Shown here one piece after another: positions 49,316 through 58,149 of a stretch of 64,000 nt of DNA (its first letter is position 1; each line of letters starts with the position of its first letter). The DNA is taken from the NCBI GenBank assembly GCA_965214415.1, contig CBDCBQ010000003.1, positions 3,410,001-3,474,000 of the forward strand, given 5' to 3'. Under the pieces are notes generated by a model. It saw only the letters and a program-made list of their open reading frames with translations, had not been told where the DNA came from and searched no databases. This DNA is from RH-AL1 sp965214415. Its GTDB lineage: Bacteria; Pseudomonadota; Alphaproteobacteria; Rhizobiales; Beijerinckiaceae. A program made the translations under genes and the position numbers.

Positions 49316-49951
49316 TCAAGAGGCGTCTTGCGCGGCCGTGACGATCACGAGGCTCGAGGCGTCCCGCGTCCGGCTGGGCCGGGACTCGACGCGGAATCTA
49401 TTGTCGCCAGCGAGGGCGGTCAATTCGGCTGCGACCGTTTCCCCCTTGGGAAAGATGCCGATCGCGCCTTCAAGCAAGAATTTCTCGCTCCAAGCGACGA
49501 GCTGGGACAGCGGCGCGAGGGCGCGGGCGCTCACGGCATCGACCGGAGCCAGGTGCGCGGGCACGAACCGCTCGATCCGCTCGGCGTGGATGGTGGCCGG
49601 TGCCCCTGTTTCACGTGAAACAGTGCGTAGGAATGCCACCTTCCGTTTGTCGCTCTCGACAAGGTGAACTGTCGCGTCCGCTATGTCGGCCAGCATGATG
49701 GCCGTGACCAGGCCCGGAAAGCCGCCGCCCGAGCCGAGATCCACCCAGCGGCGCGCATCGGGTGCCGCCGCCAATACCTGGAGTGAATCGCCGATATGCC
49801 GCGACCACAAATTCGGCAGCGTGGAGGGCGCGACGAGGTTGATGGCCGCCTGCCAGCGCATGAGAAGGTCGGCGTAAAGTTTGAGCCGTCGCGCGGCGGC
49901 ATCCGGTAGGCCCGCAAGGATCATGTCCCGCGAGCCGCTCGTCTCCGTCAT
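49316..49951 (-). CDS. rsmG: 16S rRNA (guanine527-N7)-methyltransferase RsmG
   Basis: This 211-residue methyltransferase modifies G527 of 16S rRNA using SAM. The SAM-binding motif is VDLGSGGGFPGLVTAIMLAD, and VHLVESDKRKVAFLRTVSRE is the following strand and loop; the start at MTETSGSRDMIL is normal. A parS sequence is inside the gene and encodes VSRET. It is the classic neighbour of mnmG and parA. Confidence 0.95.
   Translation of the reverse strand: MTETSGSRDMILAGLPDAAARRLKLYADLLMRWQAAINLVAPSTLPNLWSRHIGDSLQVLAAAPDARRWVDLGSGGGFPGLVTAIMLADIADATVHLVESDKRKVAFLRTVSRETGAPATIHAERIERFVPAHLAPVDAVSARALAPLSQLVAWSEKFLLEGAIGIFPKGETVAAELTALAGDNRFRVESRPSRTRDASSLVIVTAAQDAS
49607..49622. promoter_or_regulatory. 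parS site inside rsmG
   Basis: TGTTTCACGTGAAACA, a perfect 16-bp palindrome identical to the universal parS of chromosomal ParB. It lies inside the rsmG coding sequence and encodes VSRET in the protein. Confidence 0.97.
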
Positions 49952-49984
49952 AGCAGGCGGCGCAGAGCGTGGTCCGAGTTGGGA

Positions 49985-50000
49985 TGTTTCACGTGAAACA
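49985..50000. promoter_or_regulatory. parS site between rsmG and mnmG
   Basis: A second perfect TGTTTCACGTGAAACA, here in the 51-base gap between the mnmG stop and the rsmG start, 378 bases from the first site. Bound ParB would cover the rsmG translation-start region. Confidence 0.97.
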
Positions 50001-50002
50001 CC

Positions 50003-51871
50003 TCAGGCTCGCTTGCGAGCCGGTCCGCGGACGTGCGCGGCGATCAGCGTCAAGGCGGTGGGTGTCATGCCTTCGATGCGGCCGGCCTGACCCATCGTGG
50101 CCGGGCGGACCCTGGCAATGCGAGCGCGGATCTCGTTGGACAACCCGGGCAAATCGGTAAAATCGAGGTCGTCGGGGATGATCATCGTTTCGTCCCGGCG
50201 AAAGGCCGCGATGTCGGCAGCCTGCCGTTCGAGGTAGACGGCATAGCGGGCGTCAATCTCGATTTGGCTCGCGGTGGCCGCTGATATCGACCCGAGGCGC
50301 GGCCATATCTCCCGCAATGCGTCGAACGACACGTCTGGCAGGGCCAGCAGCTCGAACCCGGAGCGCCGGACGCCGTCCTTGTTGATGCGCAACCCAGCCC
50401 GTGCGGCCTCGCTGGGAGACAGCGACAGTCCGCGCAGCATCGAGAGCGCCGCGTCGTAGGCACCCCGCTTCGCGGCGTAAGCCGCTGCGCGCACGGTCGC
50501 AACAAGCCCGAGTGTCATGCCACGCGGTGTCAGGCGCTGGTCGGCGTTGTCGGCGCGCAGGCTGAGACGATACTCCGCCCGCGACGTGAAAATGCGATAG
50601 GGCTCGCTGACGCCGCGCGTGACAAGGTCATCGATCATCACGCCGATGTAGGCCTCGCTTCTGTCGAAGATTGCCGTGGCCTGGCCAGCCGTCTTGCGTG
50701 CCGCGTTGAGGCCCGCGACGAGCCCCTGCGCCGCCGCCTCCTCGTAGCCAGTGGTTCCGTTGATCTGGCCGGCGAGAAACAACCCGGCGACCCGCTTCGT
50801 CTCGAGCCCCGCGGTCAGCTCGCGCGGGTCGATGTAATCATACTCGATCGCGTAGCCCGACTTCAGCACCGTGACGTGTTCGAGGCCGGGGATGGTCCGC
50901 AGGAAGCGATCCTGGACATCGGCGGGGAGCGCCGTCGAGATCCCGTTGGGATAGACCGTCGGATCGTCGAGTCCCTCCGGCTCGAGAAAGACCTGATGCG
51001 ACCGCCGCTCCTCGAACCGGATAACCTTGTCCTCGATCGACGGGCAATAGCGCGGTCCCGCGCCGCCGATCGCACCGGAGTAGACAGGCGACTGGTCGAT
51101 ATTGTCCCGGATGATCCGATGCCCAGCTTCAGTCGTATGCGTGATGTGGCAATCGACCTGCGGATTCGTGATCGCCCGCGTAAGGAAAGAGAACGGTTCT
51201 GGTTCGAGGTCGCCGCTTTGGCGCGCGAGGCCCGACCAACCGATCGTGCGACCGTCGAGGCGTGGCGGCGTACCCGTTTTCAGACGGCCGAGCGCGAAGC
51301 CGTGCCGCGTCAGACTGCGCGACAGCCGCACGGCAGGCGCATCGCCGTCTCGACCCGCGGGTCGCATGAGCGAGCCGCAGTGGATCATGCCGTTTAAGAA
51401 CGTGCCGGTCGTCAGCACCGCCGCGCCGCAGGCGAACTGACGCTCGTCAGCGAGCGTCAAGCCGACGACGCGGCCCTCGGCTATCTGGAGTTCGCAGGCC
51501 TCGCCCTCAATGATGTCGAGCCCCTCGACCTCCGCAAGTGCGGCTTGCATTGCCTCCCGGTAGAGCCGCCGATCGGCCTGAGCGCGAGGTCCCCGGACGG
51601 CCGCGCCCTTCGATCTGTTGAGGAGCCGGAACTGGATGCCTGCCGCATCCGCGACGCTGCCCATCAAGCCGTCGAGCGCGTCGATCTCACGAACGAGATG
51701 CCCCTTGCCGAGCCCGCCGATCGCCGGGTTGCACGACATCGTCCCGATCGTGGCTCGCCGCTGCGTGACGAGCGCGGTGCGCGCGCCGACACGGGCCGAC
51801 GCGGCCGCCGCCTCGCAACCGGCGTGGCCGCCGCCGACCACAACGATATCGTAGGACAGGGCAGTGGGCAT
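50003..51871 (-). CDS. mnmG: tRNA uridine-5-carboxymethylaminomethyl modification enzyme MnmG
   Basis: This 622-residue FAD protein works with MnmE on wobble uridine 34 of tRNAs. The start MPTALSYDIVVVGGGHAGCE with GGGHAGCEAAAAS is the dinucleotide loop, and NPAIGGLGKGHLVREIDALD, GTFLNGMIHCGSLMRPAGRD, and LTAGLETKRVAGLFLAGQIN with GTTGYEEAAAQGLVAGLNAA are diagnostic. TAGGGA lies about eight bases before the ATG. A longer upstream frame is rejected by family length. Confidence 0.97.
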   Translation of the reverse strand: MPTALSYDIVVVGGGHAGCEAAAASARVGARTALVTQRRATIGTMSCNPAIGGLGKGHLVREIDALDGLMGSVADAAGIQFRLLNRSKGAAVRGPRAQADRRLYREAMQAALAEVEGLDIIEGEACELQIAEGRVVGLTLADERQFACGAAVLTTGTFLNGMIHCGSLMRPAGRDGDAPAVRLSRSLTRHGFALGRLKTGTPPRLDGRTIGWSGLARQSGDLEPEPFSFLTRAITNPQVDCHITHTTEAGHRIIRDNIDQSPVYSGAIGGAGPRYCPSIEDKVIRFEERRSHQVFLEPEGLDDPTVYPNGISTALPADVQDRFLRTIPGLEHVTVLKSGYAIEYDYIDPRELTAGLETKRVAGLFLAGQINGTTGYEEAAAQGLVAGLNAARKTAGQATAIFDRSEAYIGVMIDDLVTRGVSEPYRIFTSRAEYRLSLRADNADQRLTPRGMTLGLVATVRAAAYAAKRGAYDAALSMLRGLSLSPSEAARAGLRINKDGVRRSGFELLALPDVSFDALREIWPRLGSISAATASQIEIDARYAVYLERQAADIAAFRRDETMIIPDDLDFTDLPGLSNEIRARIARVRPATMGQAGRIEGMTPTALTLIAAHVRGPARKRA

Positions 51872-51924
51872 CAACCGATCCCTAGCAAAAAGCAGCCGGC
51901 GCGTCACGAAAGGTCGAAGGGGCG

Positions 51925-52089
51925 CTATCTGCCGCAGAAACACATCACGCCGGCAGCAACGAAAACCGCAACCGCGAACCCGAGCATCTGGATCGTCGTC
52001 GGCAAAGTCTCGACCCGGCCCCGCAAATGGGCCAGTTCTCCATTACTTTTTAAATCAGCCTTGATATTCGAGACGTCCTGCTCGAAACG
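51925..52089 (-). pseudogene. Small coiled-coil/TM protein remnant between mnmE and mnmG
   Basis: On this strand the frame reads RFEQDVSNIKADLK, then LRGRVETLPTTIQMLGFAVA and VFVAAGVMCFCGR to a TAG, which is the usual shape of a small protein with a short coiled coil and one C-terminal membrane helix. No start codon lies between the last in-frame stop and RFEQ. In another frame just upstream, DERYDPARRR looks like the missing N-terminal part. I infer a frameshifted relic. The 354-base gap between the two mnm genes holds nothing else I can support. Confidence 0.45.
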
Positions 52090-52225
52090 ACCGACCCGAC
52101 TTCAAAACCGCCCGTATCACTACCGTCGCCGCGCCGGGTCATAGCGCTCGTCCGAGCGCAACCCGAGAGCATAACGAACCTACTCCGATACGCCATACGA
52201 TTGGCGAGCTGCGGCCGTGGACTGG

Positions 52226-53542
52226 CTATTTGCCGATGCAGAACCTTGAGAAAATATCGCCGAGGATATCCTCGACGTCGATTGAGCCGACAAGTCCGTC
52301 GAGCGCGAACCGCGCCGCGCGCAGGTCTTCCGCTAAAAACTCTACGTCCCCCGTCGGTTCATCCGCAATGCCATCGAGCAGTGACGCTGCACGCTCGAAC
52401 GCCTGGCGATGGCGAACCCTAGCCAGCAAGCCCCCGCCGCCCTTCGCCGCCTCGCCGGAAAAGGCCGCGAGCCGCTCAATCAGGATATCAAGATTCTGGC
52501 CGGTGACGGCACTGAACGACAGCGATGTTTCACGTGAAACATCAGCCGTGCCCCGCAGATCGGCTTTCGGCCGGAGGCGCCACGCCGGCGCCAGGAAGTG
52601 CGGCGGCGCGTCATCCGTCTCGCTGAGCCACAGAACGAGGTCCGCCGCTTCCGCTCGCGCCTGCGCCCGTTGGACGCCGATACGTTCGATCTCGTCGGCG
52701 CTCTCGCGTAGGCCGGCGGTGTCGACCAATGTGACTGGACAGCCGCCGAGGTCGAGATGCACCTCGATCGGATCGCGCGTCGTGCCGGCGATAGCGGAGA
52801 CGATCGCCGCCTCGCGTCGTGCCAACGCGTTCAGCAAGCTCGACTTACCGGCGTTTGGGGGCCCAGCGATCACCACCTGTACGCCGTCACGCACCCGCTC
52901 CGCCGCTCGGGCGCCCGCCAGCTCCGCGCGCAGCCCAAGACGCACGGGGCCGATCAAGGCGCAAACCCGCCCATGCAGACCCTCGCCCTGCTCGACGTCC
53001 TCGGCGAAGTCGATCGCGGTCTCGACCTCGGCCGCCGCCGCGATCAGCGCCGCGCGCCATGGCGCCGTCGCATCGCGCATCGCGCCGGACAGCTGGCGCT
53101 GCGCCTGACGCCGCTGCCACTCGGTCTCGGCATCGATGAGATCGGCGAGACCTTCGACCTGCGCGAGGTCCATCTTGCCATTGAGAAAGGCGCGGCGCGC
53201 GAACTCGCCAGGCTCGGCCTGGCGTAGGAAAGGTTGCCGCGCGAGGACGCCAAGCACCGCTGCGACGACGGCCGGGCTGCCGTGCAGGTGCAGTTCCGCC
53301 CCGTCCTCGCCGAGCTCGCTCCTTGTCGCCTCGAAAACGAGGACAAGCGCATGGTCGAGCATCTCGTCATCCACGGGGTCGCGCAAGCGCGCCAACGTCG
53401 CGACACGCGGCGCCGGCAGGCGTCCCGCGAGCGCCTGGACCGTGGCATGCGCTTGCGGCCCCGAGATCCGCACGATCGTGATCGCCGCGCGACCGGCACC
53501 GCTGGCCACGGCGAAAATCGTATCGGAGCCAGCTGGCCTCAT
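52226..53542 (-). CDS. mnmE: tRNA modification GTPase MnmE
   Basis: This 438-residue GTPase partners MnmG. The N-terminal formyl-THF domain begins SDTIFAVASGAGRAAITIVR, the GTPase part has G1 VVIAGPPNAGKSSLLNALA, AIVSAIAGTTRDPIEVHLDL (G2), and VDTAGLRESADEIERIGVQR (G3), and the C-terminus ends CIGK with the modifying cysteine. I chose the ATG at MRPAGSD, preceded by GGAGGG. A parS sits inside and encodes VSRET. Confidence 0.96.
   Translation of the reverse strand: MRPAGSDTIFAVASGAGRAAITIVRISGPQAHATVQALAGRLPAPRVATLARLRDPVDDEMLDHALVLVFEATRSELGEDGAELHLHGSPAVVAAVLGVLARQPFLRQAEPGEFARRAFLNGKMDLAQVEGLADLIDAETEWQRRQAQRQLSGAMRDATAPWRAALIAAAAEVETAIDFAEDVEQGEGLHGRVCALIGPVRLGLRAELAGARAAERVRDGVQVVIAGPPNAGKSSLLNALARREAAIVSAIAGTTRDPIEVHLDLGGCPVTLVDTAGLRESADEIERIGVQRAQARAEAADLVLWLSETDDAPPHFLAPAWRLRPKADLRGTADVSRETSLSFSAVTGQNLDILIERLAAFSGEAAKGGGGLLARVRHRQAFERAASLLDGIADEPTGDVEFLAEDLRAARFALDGLVGSIDVEDILGDIFSRFCIGK
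52526..52541. promoter_or_regulatory. parS site inside mnmE
   Basis: A third perfect TGTTTCACGTGAAACA, inside mnmE about 2.5 kb from the second site. As in rsmG, the frame reads it as VSRET, in the stretch TADVSRETSLSFSA. Confidence 0.97.
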
Positions 53543-53574
53543 CCTCCATCCCTCCGCGGTCTCGAAATGGCGCC

Positions 53575-54588
53575 CTAGCCGCCGCGCCGAAAGGCCCGCA
53601 ATGCCGCCTCCAGCCGAGCCCAATCGTCCTCGCGCCCCGGAAGGCCAAAGCGCAGCCAGGTCGGCTGCTCGGCGAAGGGCCGGGTGAGGATGCCATGCGC
53701 GGCGAGGGTCGCGAAGAGTTCGGCGGCGGCCAGATGCGCGACGAGACGAAACAGCGGGGTCGCGCCAAGCGCCTGCCCGCCGATTTGCGTCAGCAGGCCG
53801 CCGAGCCGGGCCGAATCAGCCGCAAGTCGACGGCGGGCGGACTCGAGCCAGTCGTCATCGGCCAGGGCGCGCGTGGCGAGCGCCAGCGCGGGGCCAGAAA
53901 CAGGCCAGGGTCCCAGCATGTAACGGAGGGCCTGCGCGCGCTCCCGCGGCGCGATGGCGAAGCCGAGCCGCGCGCCAGGAAGGCCGTACATCTTGCCGAA
54001 CGAGCGCAATACGAGGAGGCCCGCGGCCGGCAAATGCGATACGACGCTTTGCGCCGGCGCGAGCGCATCGACAAACGCCTCGTCGACGACGAGCGAGCCG
54101 ACGCGCCGCGCCGCGGCGACCAACGTATCGTTCGTGAGCAAACGACAATCCGGATTATTCGGATTGACGATGATGGCGACGTCGGCGCCAGCCAAGGCGT
54201 CTGGCGCCGCTACCTCGCGCACCTTCGCGCCCGCCGCGCGATAGGCATGCGCGAACTCGGCATAGGTCGGCGACAGCACTCGCACATCGCGGCCCGCGCA
54301 GAGCGCCGGCAACCGCTGGATGATCGCCTGAGTCCCCGGCGCGGCGACGACGGCACAGCCAGGCGGCACGCGATAGCGCACGGCGGCGACCTGCTCGAGC
54401 GCGGCGAAAGCCGCCGCCGACGGCAGCCGCGTCCAGGCCTCCGGCGAAATGTCGCCGATGGGATAGGCGATCGGATTGATGCCGGTCGAGAGATCGATCC
54501 ACGGCCGCGGCGCGGCCGGGTACAGCCGCCGCGCTGCGTCGAGCGCGCCGCCGTGCGCGGTGAAGGCGCTCGTGGTGTCCCCAATCAC
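53575..54588 (-). CDS. cobC: Threonine-phosphate decarboxylase-like PLP enzyme CobC/CobD
   Basis: This 337-residue aminotransferase-fold protein matches the enzyme that makes aminopropanol phosphate for cobalamin. Signals are HGGALDAARRLYPAAPRPWI, DLSTGINPIAYPIG, VVAAPGTQAIIQRLPALCAG, VNPNNPDCRLL and the PLP lysine in LRSFGKMYGLPGARLGFAIA. A role in cobalamin synthesis fits the B12-dependent EutBC here. No other cob gene is adjacent. Histidinol-phosphate aminotransferase HisC is the nearest alternative. Confidence 0.85.
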   Translation of the reverse strand: MIGDTTSAFTAHGGALDAARRLYPAAPRPWIDLSTGINPIAYPIGDISPEAWTRLPSAAAFAALEQVAAVRYRVPPGCAVVAAPGTQAIIQRLPALCAGRDVRVLSPTYAEFAHAYRAAGAKVREVAAPDALAGADVAIIVNPNNPDCRLLTNDTLVAAARRVGSLVVDEAFVDALAPAQSVVSHLPAAGLLVLRSFGKMYGLPGARLGFAIAPRERAQALRYMLGPWPVSGPALALATRALADDDWLESARRRLAADSARLGGLLTQIGGQALGATPLFRLVAHLAAAELFATLAAHGILTRPFAEQPTWLRFGLPGREDDWARLEAALRAFRRGG

Positions 54589-54601
54589 GGGGAGGGACGC
54601 A

Positions 54602-55633
54602 TTACGGTTGCCACGCCGCTTCAGGCGCCGGGGAGGCCTCGGCGTCCGCCCCGTCGATCGCCCCTACAAGGGCACGGAGGACTTCGGTGACGTTGCCGCG
54701 CGTCGCCGAAGACAGCCGCAGCGGCGGCGTCCCGCAGGCGCGGCGCAGGCGGTCAGCCTGCTTTTTCAGGTGGTCCGGCGCGCAGGCGTCGACCTTCGAC
54801 AGCGCGATGATCTCGCGCTTATCTATGAGCCCGCCGCCATATGCCTCGAGCTCGTGACGCACGGTCTTGTAGTCCTGCCCCGCATGCTCGCCGTTGGCAT
54901 CGACGAGATGTAGGATCACCCGGCAGCGCTCGACATGGCCGAGAAACCTGTCGCCAAGGCCGACACCCTCGTGCGCGCCCTCGATAAGGCCAGGAATGTC
55001 GGCGAGGACGAACTCACGCGCGTCGACACCGACGACGCCGAGTTGCGGGTGCAGAGTGGTGAACGGGTAGTCGCCGATCTTCGGCTTGGCGGCGGAGACC
55101 ACCGAGAGAAAAGTGGACTTGCCGGCATTTGGCAGGCCGACCAGCCCGGCATCCGCGATCAGCTTGAGGCGGAGCACGAGCGTGCGCTCCTCCCCGGTCT
55201 CGCCGGGGTTGGCGCGGCGCGGCGCCTGGTTGGTCGACGACTTGAAATAGGCGTTGCCGAAGCCTCCGTTCCCGCCGCGGCAGACGCGGACGCGCTGGCC
55301 GATCCGTGTCAGGTCCGCGAACGGCTCCTCCTCACCCTCGTCGTAGAGTTGGGTGCCGATTGGCACTCGCAACAGCGCCTCGTCACCCTTGCCGCCGGCA
55401 CGGTTCTTCCCCATGCCGTGCATGCCGGTCTTGCCCTTGAAGTGCTGCTGATATCGGTAGTCGATCAGCGTGTTCAGGCCACCGACGCACTCAACCGTTA
55501 CGTCGCCGCCCCTGCCGCCGTCGCCGCCGTCGGGGCCGCCGAACTCAATGAACTTTTCGCGCCGAAACGAGACGCAACCGGCCCCGCCATCGCCGGAGCG
55601 GACGTAGACGCGGGCCTGATCGAGGAATTGCAT
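54602..55633 (-). CDS. obgE: GTPase ObgE/CgtA
   Basis: This 343-residue GTPase, linked with ribosome assembly, has the glycine-rich Obg fold (VRSGDGGAGCVSFRREKFIE, FGGPDGGDGGRGGDVTVECV) and GTPase motifs G1 GLPNAGKSTFLSVVSAAKPK, FVLADIPGLIEGAHEGVGLG (G3) and REIIALSKVDAC (G4). The length is normal and no C-terminal OCT domain is attached. It follows the cobC-like gene in reverse order by 13 bases. Confidence 0.96.
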   Translation of the reverse strand: MQFLDQARVYVRSGDGGAGCVSFRREKFIEFGGPDGGDGGRGGDVTVECVGGLNTLIDYRYQQHFKGKTGMHGMGKNRAGGKGDEALLRVPIGTQLYDEGEEEPFADLTRIGQRVRVCRGGNGGFGNAYFKSSTNQAPRRANPGETGEERTLVLRLKLIADAGLVGLPNAGKSTFLSVVSAAKPKIGDYPFTTLHPQLGVVGVDAREFVLADIPGLIEGAHEGVGLGDRFLGHVERCRVILHLVDANGEHAGQDYKTVRHELEAYGGGLIDKREIIALSKVDACAPDHLKKQADRLRRACGTPPLRLSSATRGNVTEVLRALVGAIDGADAEASPAPEAAWQP

Positions 55634-55698
55634 GAGCCCTGTCTAGCAAAGCCCCGCGCGGATTGCAGCATCGCCGGTGCGATGTGCCGACGCCTACA

Positions 55699-55965
55699 TC
55701 ACACGATCGGTTCGACGATGCCACCGTCGACGCGCGAAGCGGCGCCGGTGGTGGCGGAGGCCTGCATCGAGCAGGCGTAGACGACAATGTTGGCGACCTC
55801 CTCAACGGACGCAACGCGCTGTATGATCGAGGTCGGCCGCTTTGCCTGCACGAACTCGAGGCCGACCTGCTCGATCGTCTTGCCGGATTTGGCCGCGGCC
55901 TCCGTAAGCATTGCCTCGACGCCTGAAAGATCTAGTTCAGGCCTGCCGGGAGCAGAGCTCGACCC
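55699..55965 (-). pseudogene. SDR oxidoreductase C-terminal remnant
   Basis: The last about 85 residues of a classical short-chain dehydrogenase are visible: GVEAMLTEAAAKSGKTIEQV, QAKRPTSIIQRVASVEEVAN and ATTGAASRVDGGIVEPIV. The Rossmann part and catalytic YxxxK are missing: upstream the frame runs into the divergent panE, so the gene is cut. The surviving part ends near the panE start. A real gene seems to have been lost at this junction. Confidence 0.7.
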
Positions 55966-55980
55966 ATTTGGAAGGCTGGC

Positions 55981-56904
55981 ATGCGTATTCTTATCCTCGG
56001 CGCGGGCGGCATCGGCGGCTACTATGGTGCTCGCCTCATGGAGGCTGGCAACGACGTCACCTTCCTCGTCCGCGCCGCACGAGCCGAAAAGCTGGCCGAG
56101 CGCGGGCTTGTCCTGCACAGCCCGAACGGCGATACCACGCTCCCGGCGAAGACCGTCACACGCGACCGGGTCGAGAGCGGCTTCGACCTCGTCATTTTCA
56201 GCTGCAAGGCCTACGATCTCGACAGCGCGATCGAGGCGGTTCGCCCCGCGGTAGGGCCACAGACGGCGGTGCTGCCGCTGCTCAACGGGCTCGCCCACCT
56301 CGACGCGCTCGACGTGGCGTTCGGCGCGGACCGCGTGCTCGGCGGCCTGGCGCACATCGCCGTCACGCTTACCAAGGACGGTACGATCCGCCACCTCGCC
56401 AAGCTCGATCGGCTGACCTTCGGCGAGCGGGACGGCGGCACGAGCCCGCGCTGCGACGCGATCGCGGCGACGATTGGCAAGGCCGCCTTCGACAGCGTCT
56501 ACAGCCAGGCGGTGATGCACGACATATGGGAGAAGTTCGCCTTCATCACCGCAGCCTCGGGATTGACCGGCATGATGCGCGCGCCGATCGGCGCGATCAT
56601 GGCCACGCGCGACGGCGAACGCCTCGCTCGCGAGATGATCGCCGAGTGTGAGAACATCGCCACTGCAGCCGGCTTCGTCCCGCGCGACAAGGCACGCGAT
56701 CTGGCAACCACGGTCCTGCTCGCCGCCGGCTCGCCGTTCACGGCCTCGATGCTGCGCGACATCGAGGCGGGTGCCGACATCGAATGCGAGCATCTGCAGG
56801 GCGACATTGTCCGCCGCGGCGAGGCGGCAGGCATTGCGACGCCGCTGCTCGTGGTCGCGTATTGCCACCTGCAAGCCTATCGCAATCGGCGAGCGCTGGG
56901 ATGA
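55981..56904 (+). CDS. panE: 2-dehydropantoate 2-reductase PanE
   Basis: This 307-residue reductase makes pantoate with NADPH. The start MRILILGAGGIGGYYGARLM contains the nucleotide loop, and GFDLVIFSCKAYDLDSAIEA, VLPLLNGLAHLDALDVAFGA and SVYSQAVMHDIWEKFAFITA with the catalytic lysine (EKF) follow; the last third has EMIAECENIATAAGFVPRDK and SPFTASMLRDIEAGADIECE. It overlaps the next gene by four bases. CoaA in the same window is a later step of the same pathway, but it is not adjacent. Confidence 0.92.
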   Translation: MRILILGAGGIGGYYGARLMEAGNDVTFLVRAARAEKLAERGLVLHSPNGDTTLPAKTVTRDRVESGFDLVIFSCKAYDLDSAIEAVRPAVGPQTAVLPLLNGLAHLDALDVAFGADRVLGGLAHIAVTLTKDGTIRHLAKLDRLTFGERDGGTSPRCDAIAATIGKAAFDSVYSQAVMHDIWEKFAFITAASGLTGMMRAPIGAIMATRDGERLAREMIAECENIATAAGFVPRDKARDLATTVLLAAGSPFTASMLRDIEAGADIECEHLQGDIVRRGEAAGIATPLLVVAYCHLQAYRNRRALG

Positions 56905-57530
56905 TGCGGCTCATCAGCGCCACGCCGTCGCCCTACGCACGGAAGGTTCGAATCGCGCTGGCGGAGAAGGGCATTCCGTTCGAGCTTTCGACGGAAGTGC
57001 CGTGGGACGACGACACCAGCCTGCCCGCCTGGAACCCGCTCGAGAAGCTGCCAGTGCTGCTCCCCGACGACGATGAGCCGGTCTACGAGTCGCGATTCAT
57101 CCTCGAATGGCTCGAGCGGCGCCATCCTTTGCCGCCGCTGCTGCCGACGGACGATAACGGCGTCCTTGCGGCGAAGCGCATCGAGGTGATCGCGGACGGG
57201 ATCTGCGATGCCGCCGTGCTGACCTTTTTCGAACGCCAGCGCGCGACGCCAAGCCAACCATGGCTTGCGCGCCAGCGCCGCAAGATCGACGGTGGCGTCG
57301 CGGCCCTGGAGACGCTCTGCGCCGGCAAAGCCTTCGCCGTCGCCAATGAATTCGGCCTCGCCGACATCGCGGCGGGCTCGGCGCTCGGCTACCTCGCCGT
57401 GCGATTCCCCGAAAAGGACTGGCGGGCCGAACATCCCACGCTCGCGGCCTACGCCGAACCGCTGTTCGGACGGCCGTCCTTCGCGTCGACCGCGCCGTAT
57501 CCCCAAACGATCCGCAACGCGGTCGTGTGA
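56901..57530 (+). CDS. Glutathione S-transferase family protein
   Basis: This 209-residue protein begins MMRLISATPSPYARKVRIAL, with the GST-type SPYARKVRI pattern and the NPLEKLPVLLPDD and YESRFILEWLERRHP glutathione site, then a helical domain with FGLADIAAGSALGYLAVRFP. It overlaps panE by ATGA. It is close to the class with Ser at the active site; the substrate is unknown. It converges on DUF4142 with one base between. Confidence 0.87.
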   Translation: MMRLISATPSPYARKVRIALAEKGIPFELSTEVPWDDDTSLPAWNPLEKLPVLLPDDDEPVYESRFILEWLERRHPLPPLLPTDDNGVLAAKRIEVIADGICDAAVLTFFERQRATPSQPWLARQRRKIDGGVAALETLCAGKAFAVANEFGLADIAAGSALGYLAVRFPEKDWRAEHPTLAAYAEPLFGRPSFASTAPYPQTIRNAVV

Positions 57531-57531
57531 C

Positions 57532-58044
57532 CTATTTCTTGCCGCGCGTCTTGGCGTCGAGTTCGCCGATGTGGCGCTGAACGATGTTGTAGGTTTCGGC
57601 GGCGAACGCCTTCAAGTCCGGGTTCGAACCGTTCGTCGATTCCTTGAGGAAGGCAGCGCCGTCGCCAGCATGGACCACCTTCATGTCTTCGAGATAGGCC
57701 TTGTCGAACGCTTCGCCTGATAGCGCGCCGACCTTGTCGAGCTTGCCCTTGAATTCGGCGTTCAGATCGGTTGGGAACTTGTCGCCAGCCGCTTCGACGA
57801 TCGACTTTAGCTTATCGCCGACCAGCATGTGATCATGAGCTTCCGTATTGCCTTGATCCTTGATGTCCTGAACGGAGCCCTTGTCCTCGGCAAGCTTGCC
57901 GAGCGCGACCTCGTACATGCCCCCTTGCGAGACCTTGGCCACGAATGCCTTATCCACGCTGGACATCGGCGCAGCCTGCGCGGCGCCGACCGTGGCGAGA
58001 GCGATAGCGGCGCTCGTGAAGAGCGCTAATTTCGTGGCGGACAT
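57532..58044 (-). CDS. DUF4142 exported protein
   Basis: This 170-residue protein has a signal peptide (MSATKLALFTSAAIALATVG, cleaved near AQA). The mature part is DUF4142: VDKAFVAKVSQGGMYEVALG, KLAEDKGSVQDIKDQGNTEA, HDHMLVGDKLKSIVEAAGDK and AFAAETYNIVQRHIGELDAK; a four-helix fold like bacterioferritin-type proteins is expected. GGAGA precedes the ATG by five bases. Function is unknown; such genes are often stress-linked in Hyphomicrobiales. Confidence 0.85.
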   Translation of the reverse strand: MSATKLALFTSAAIALATVGAAQAAPMSSVDKAFVAKVSQGGMYEVALGKLAEDKGSVQDIKDQGNTEAHDHMLVGDKLKSIVEAAGDKFPTDLNAEFKGKLDKVGALSGEAFDKAYLEDMKVVHAGDGAAFLKESTNGSNPDLKAFAAETYNIVQRHIGELDAKTRGKK

Positions 58045-58149
58045 CAGGTTCTCCATTAAAAGATGCAAAATCGTCAGACCGGGCGCTGGCGCAAGCCACG
58101 TGCTTGTCACGATAACTTGACCGGCGGCGTATCACCTATCTCGCCGGCT

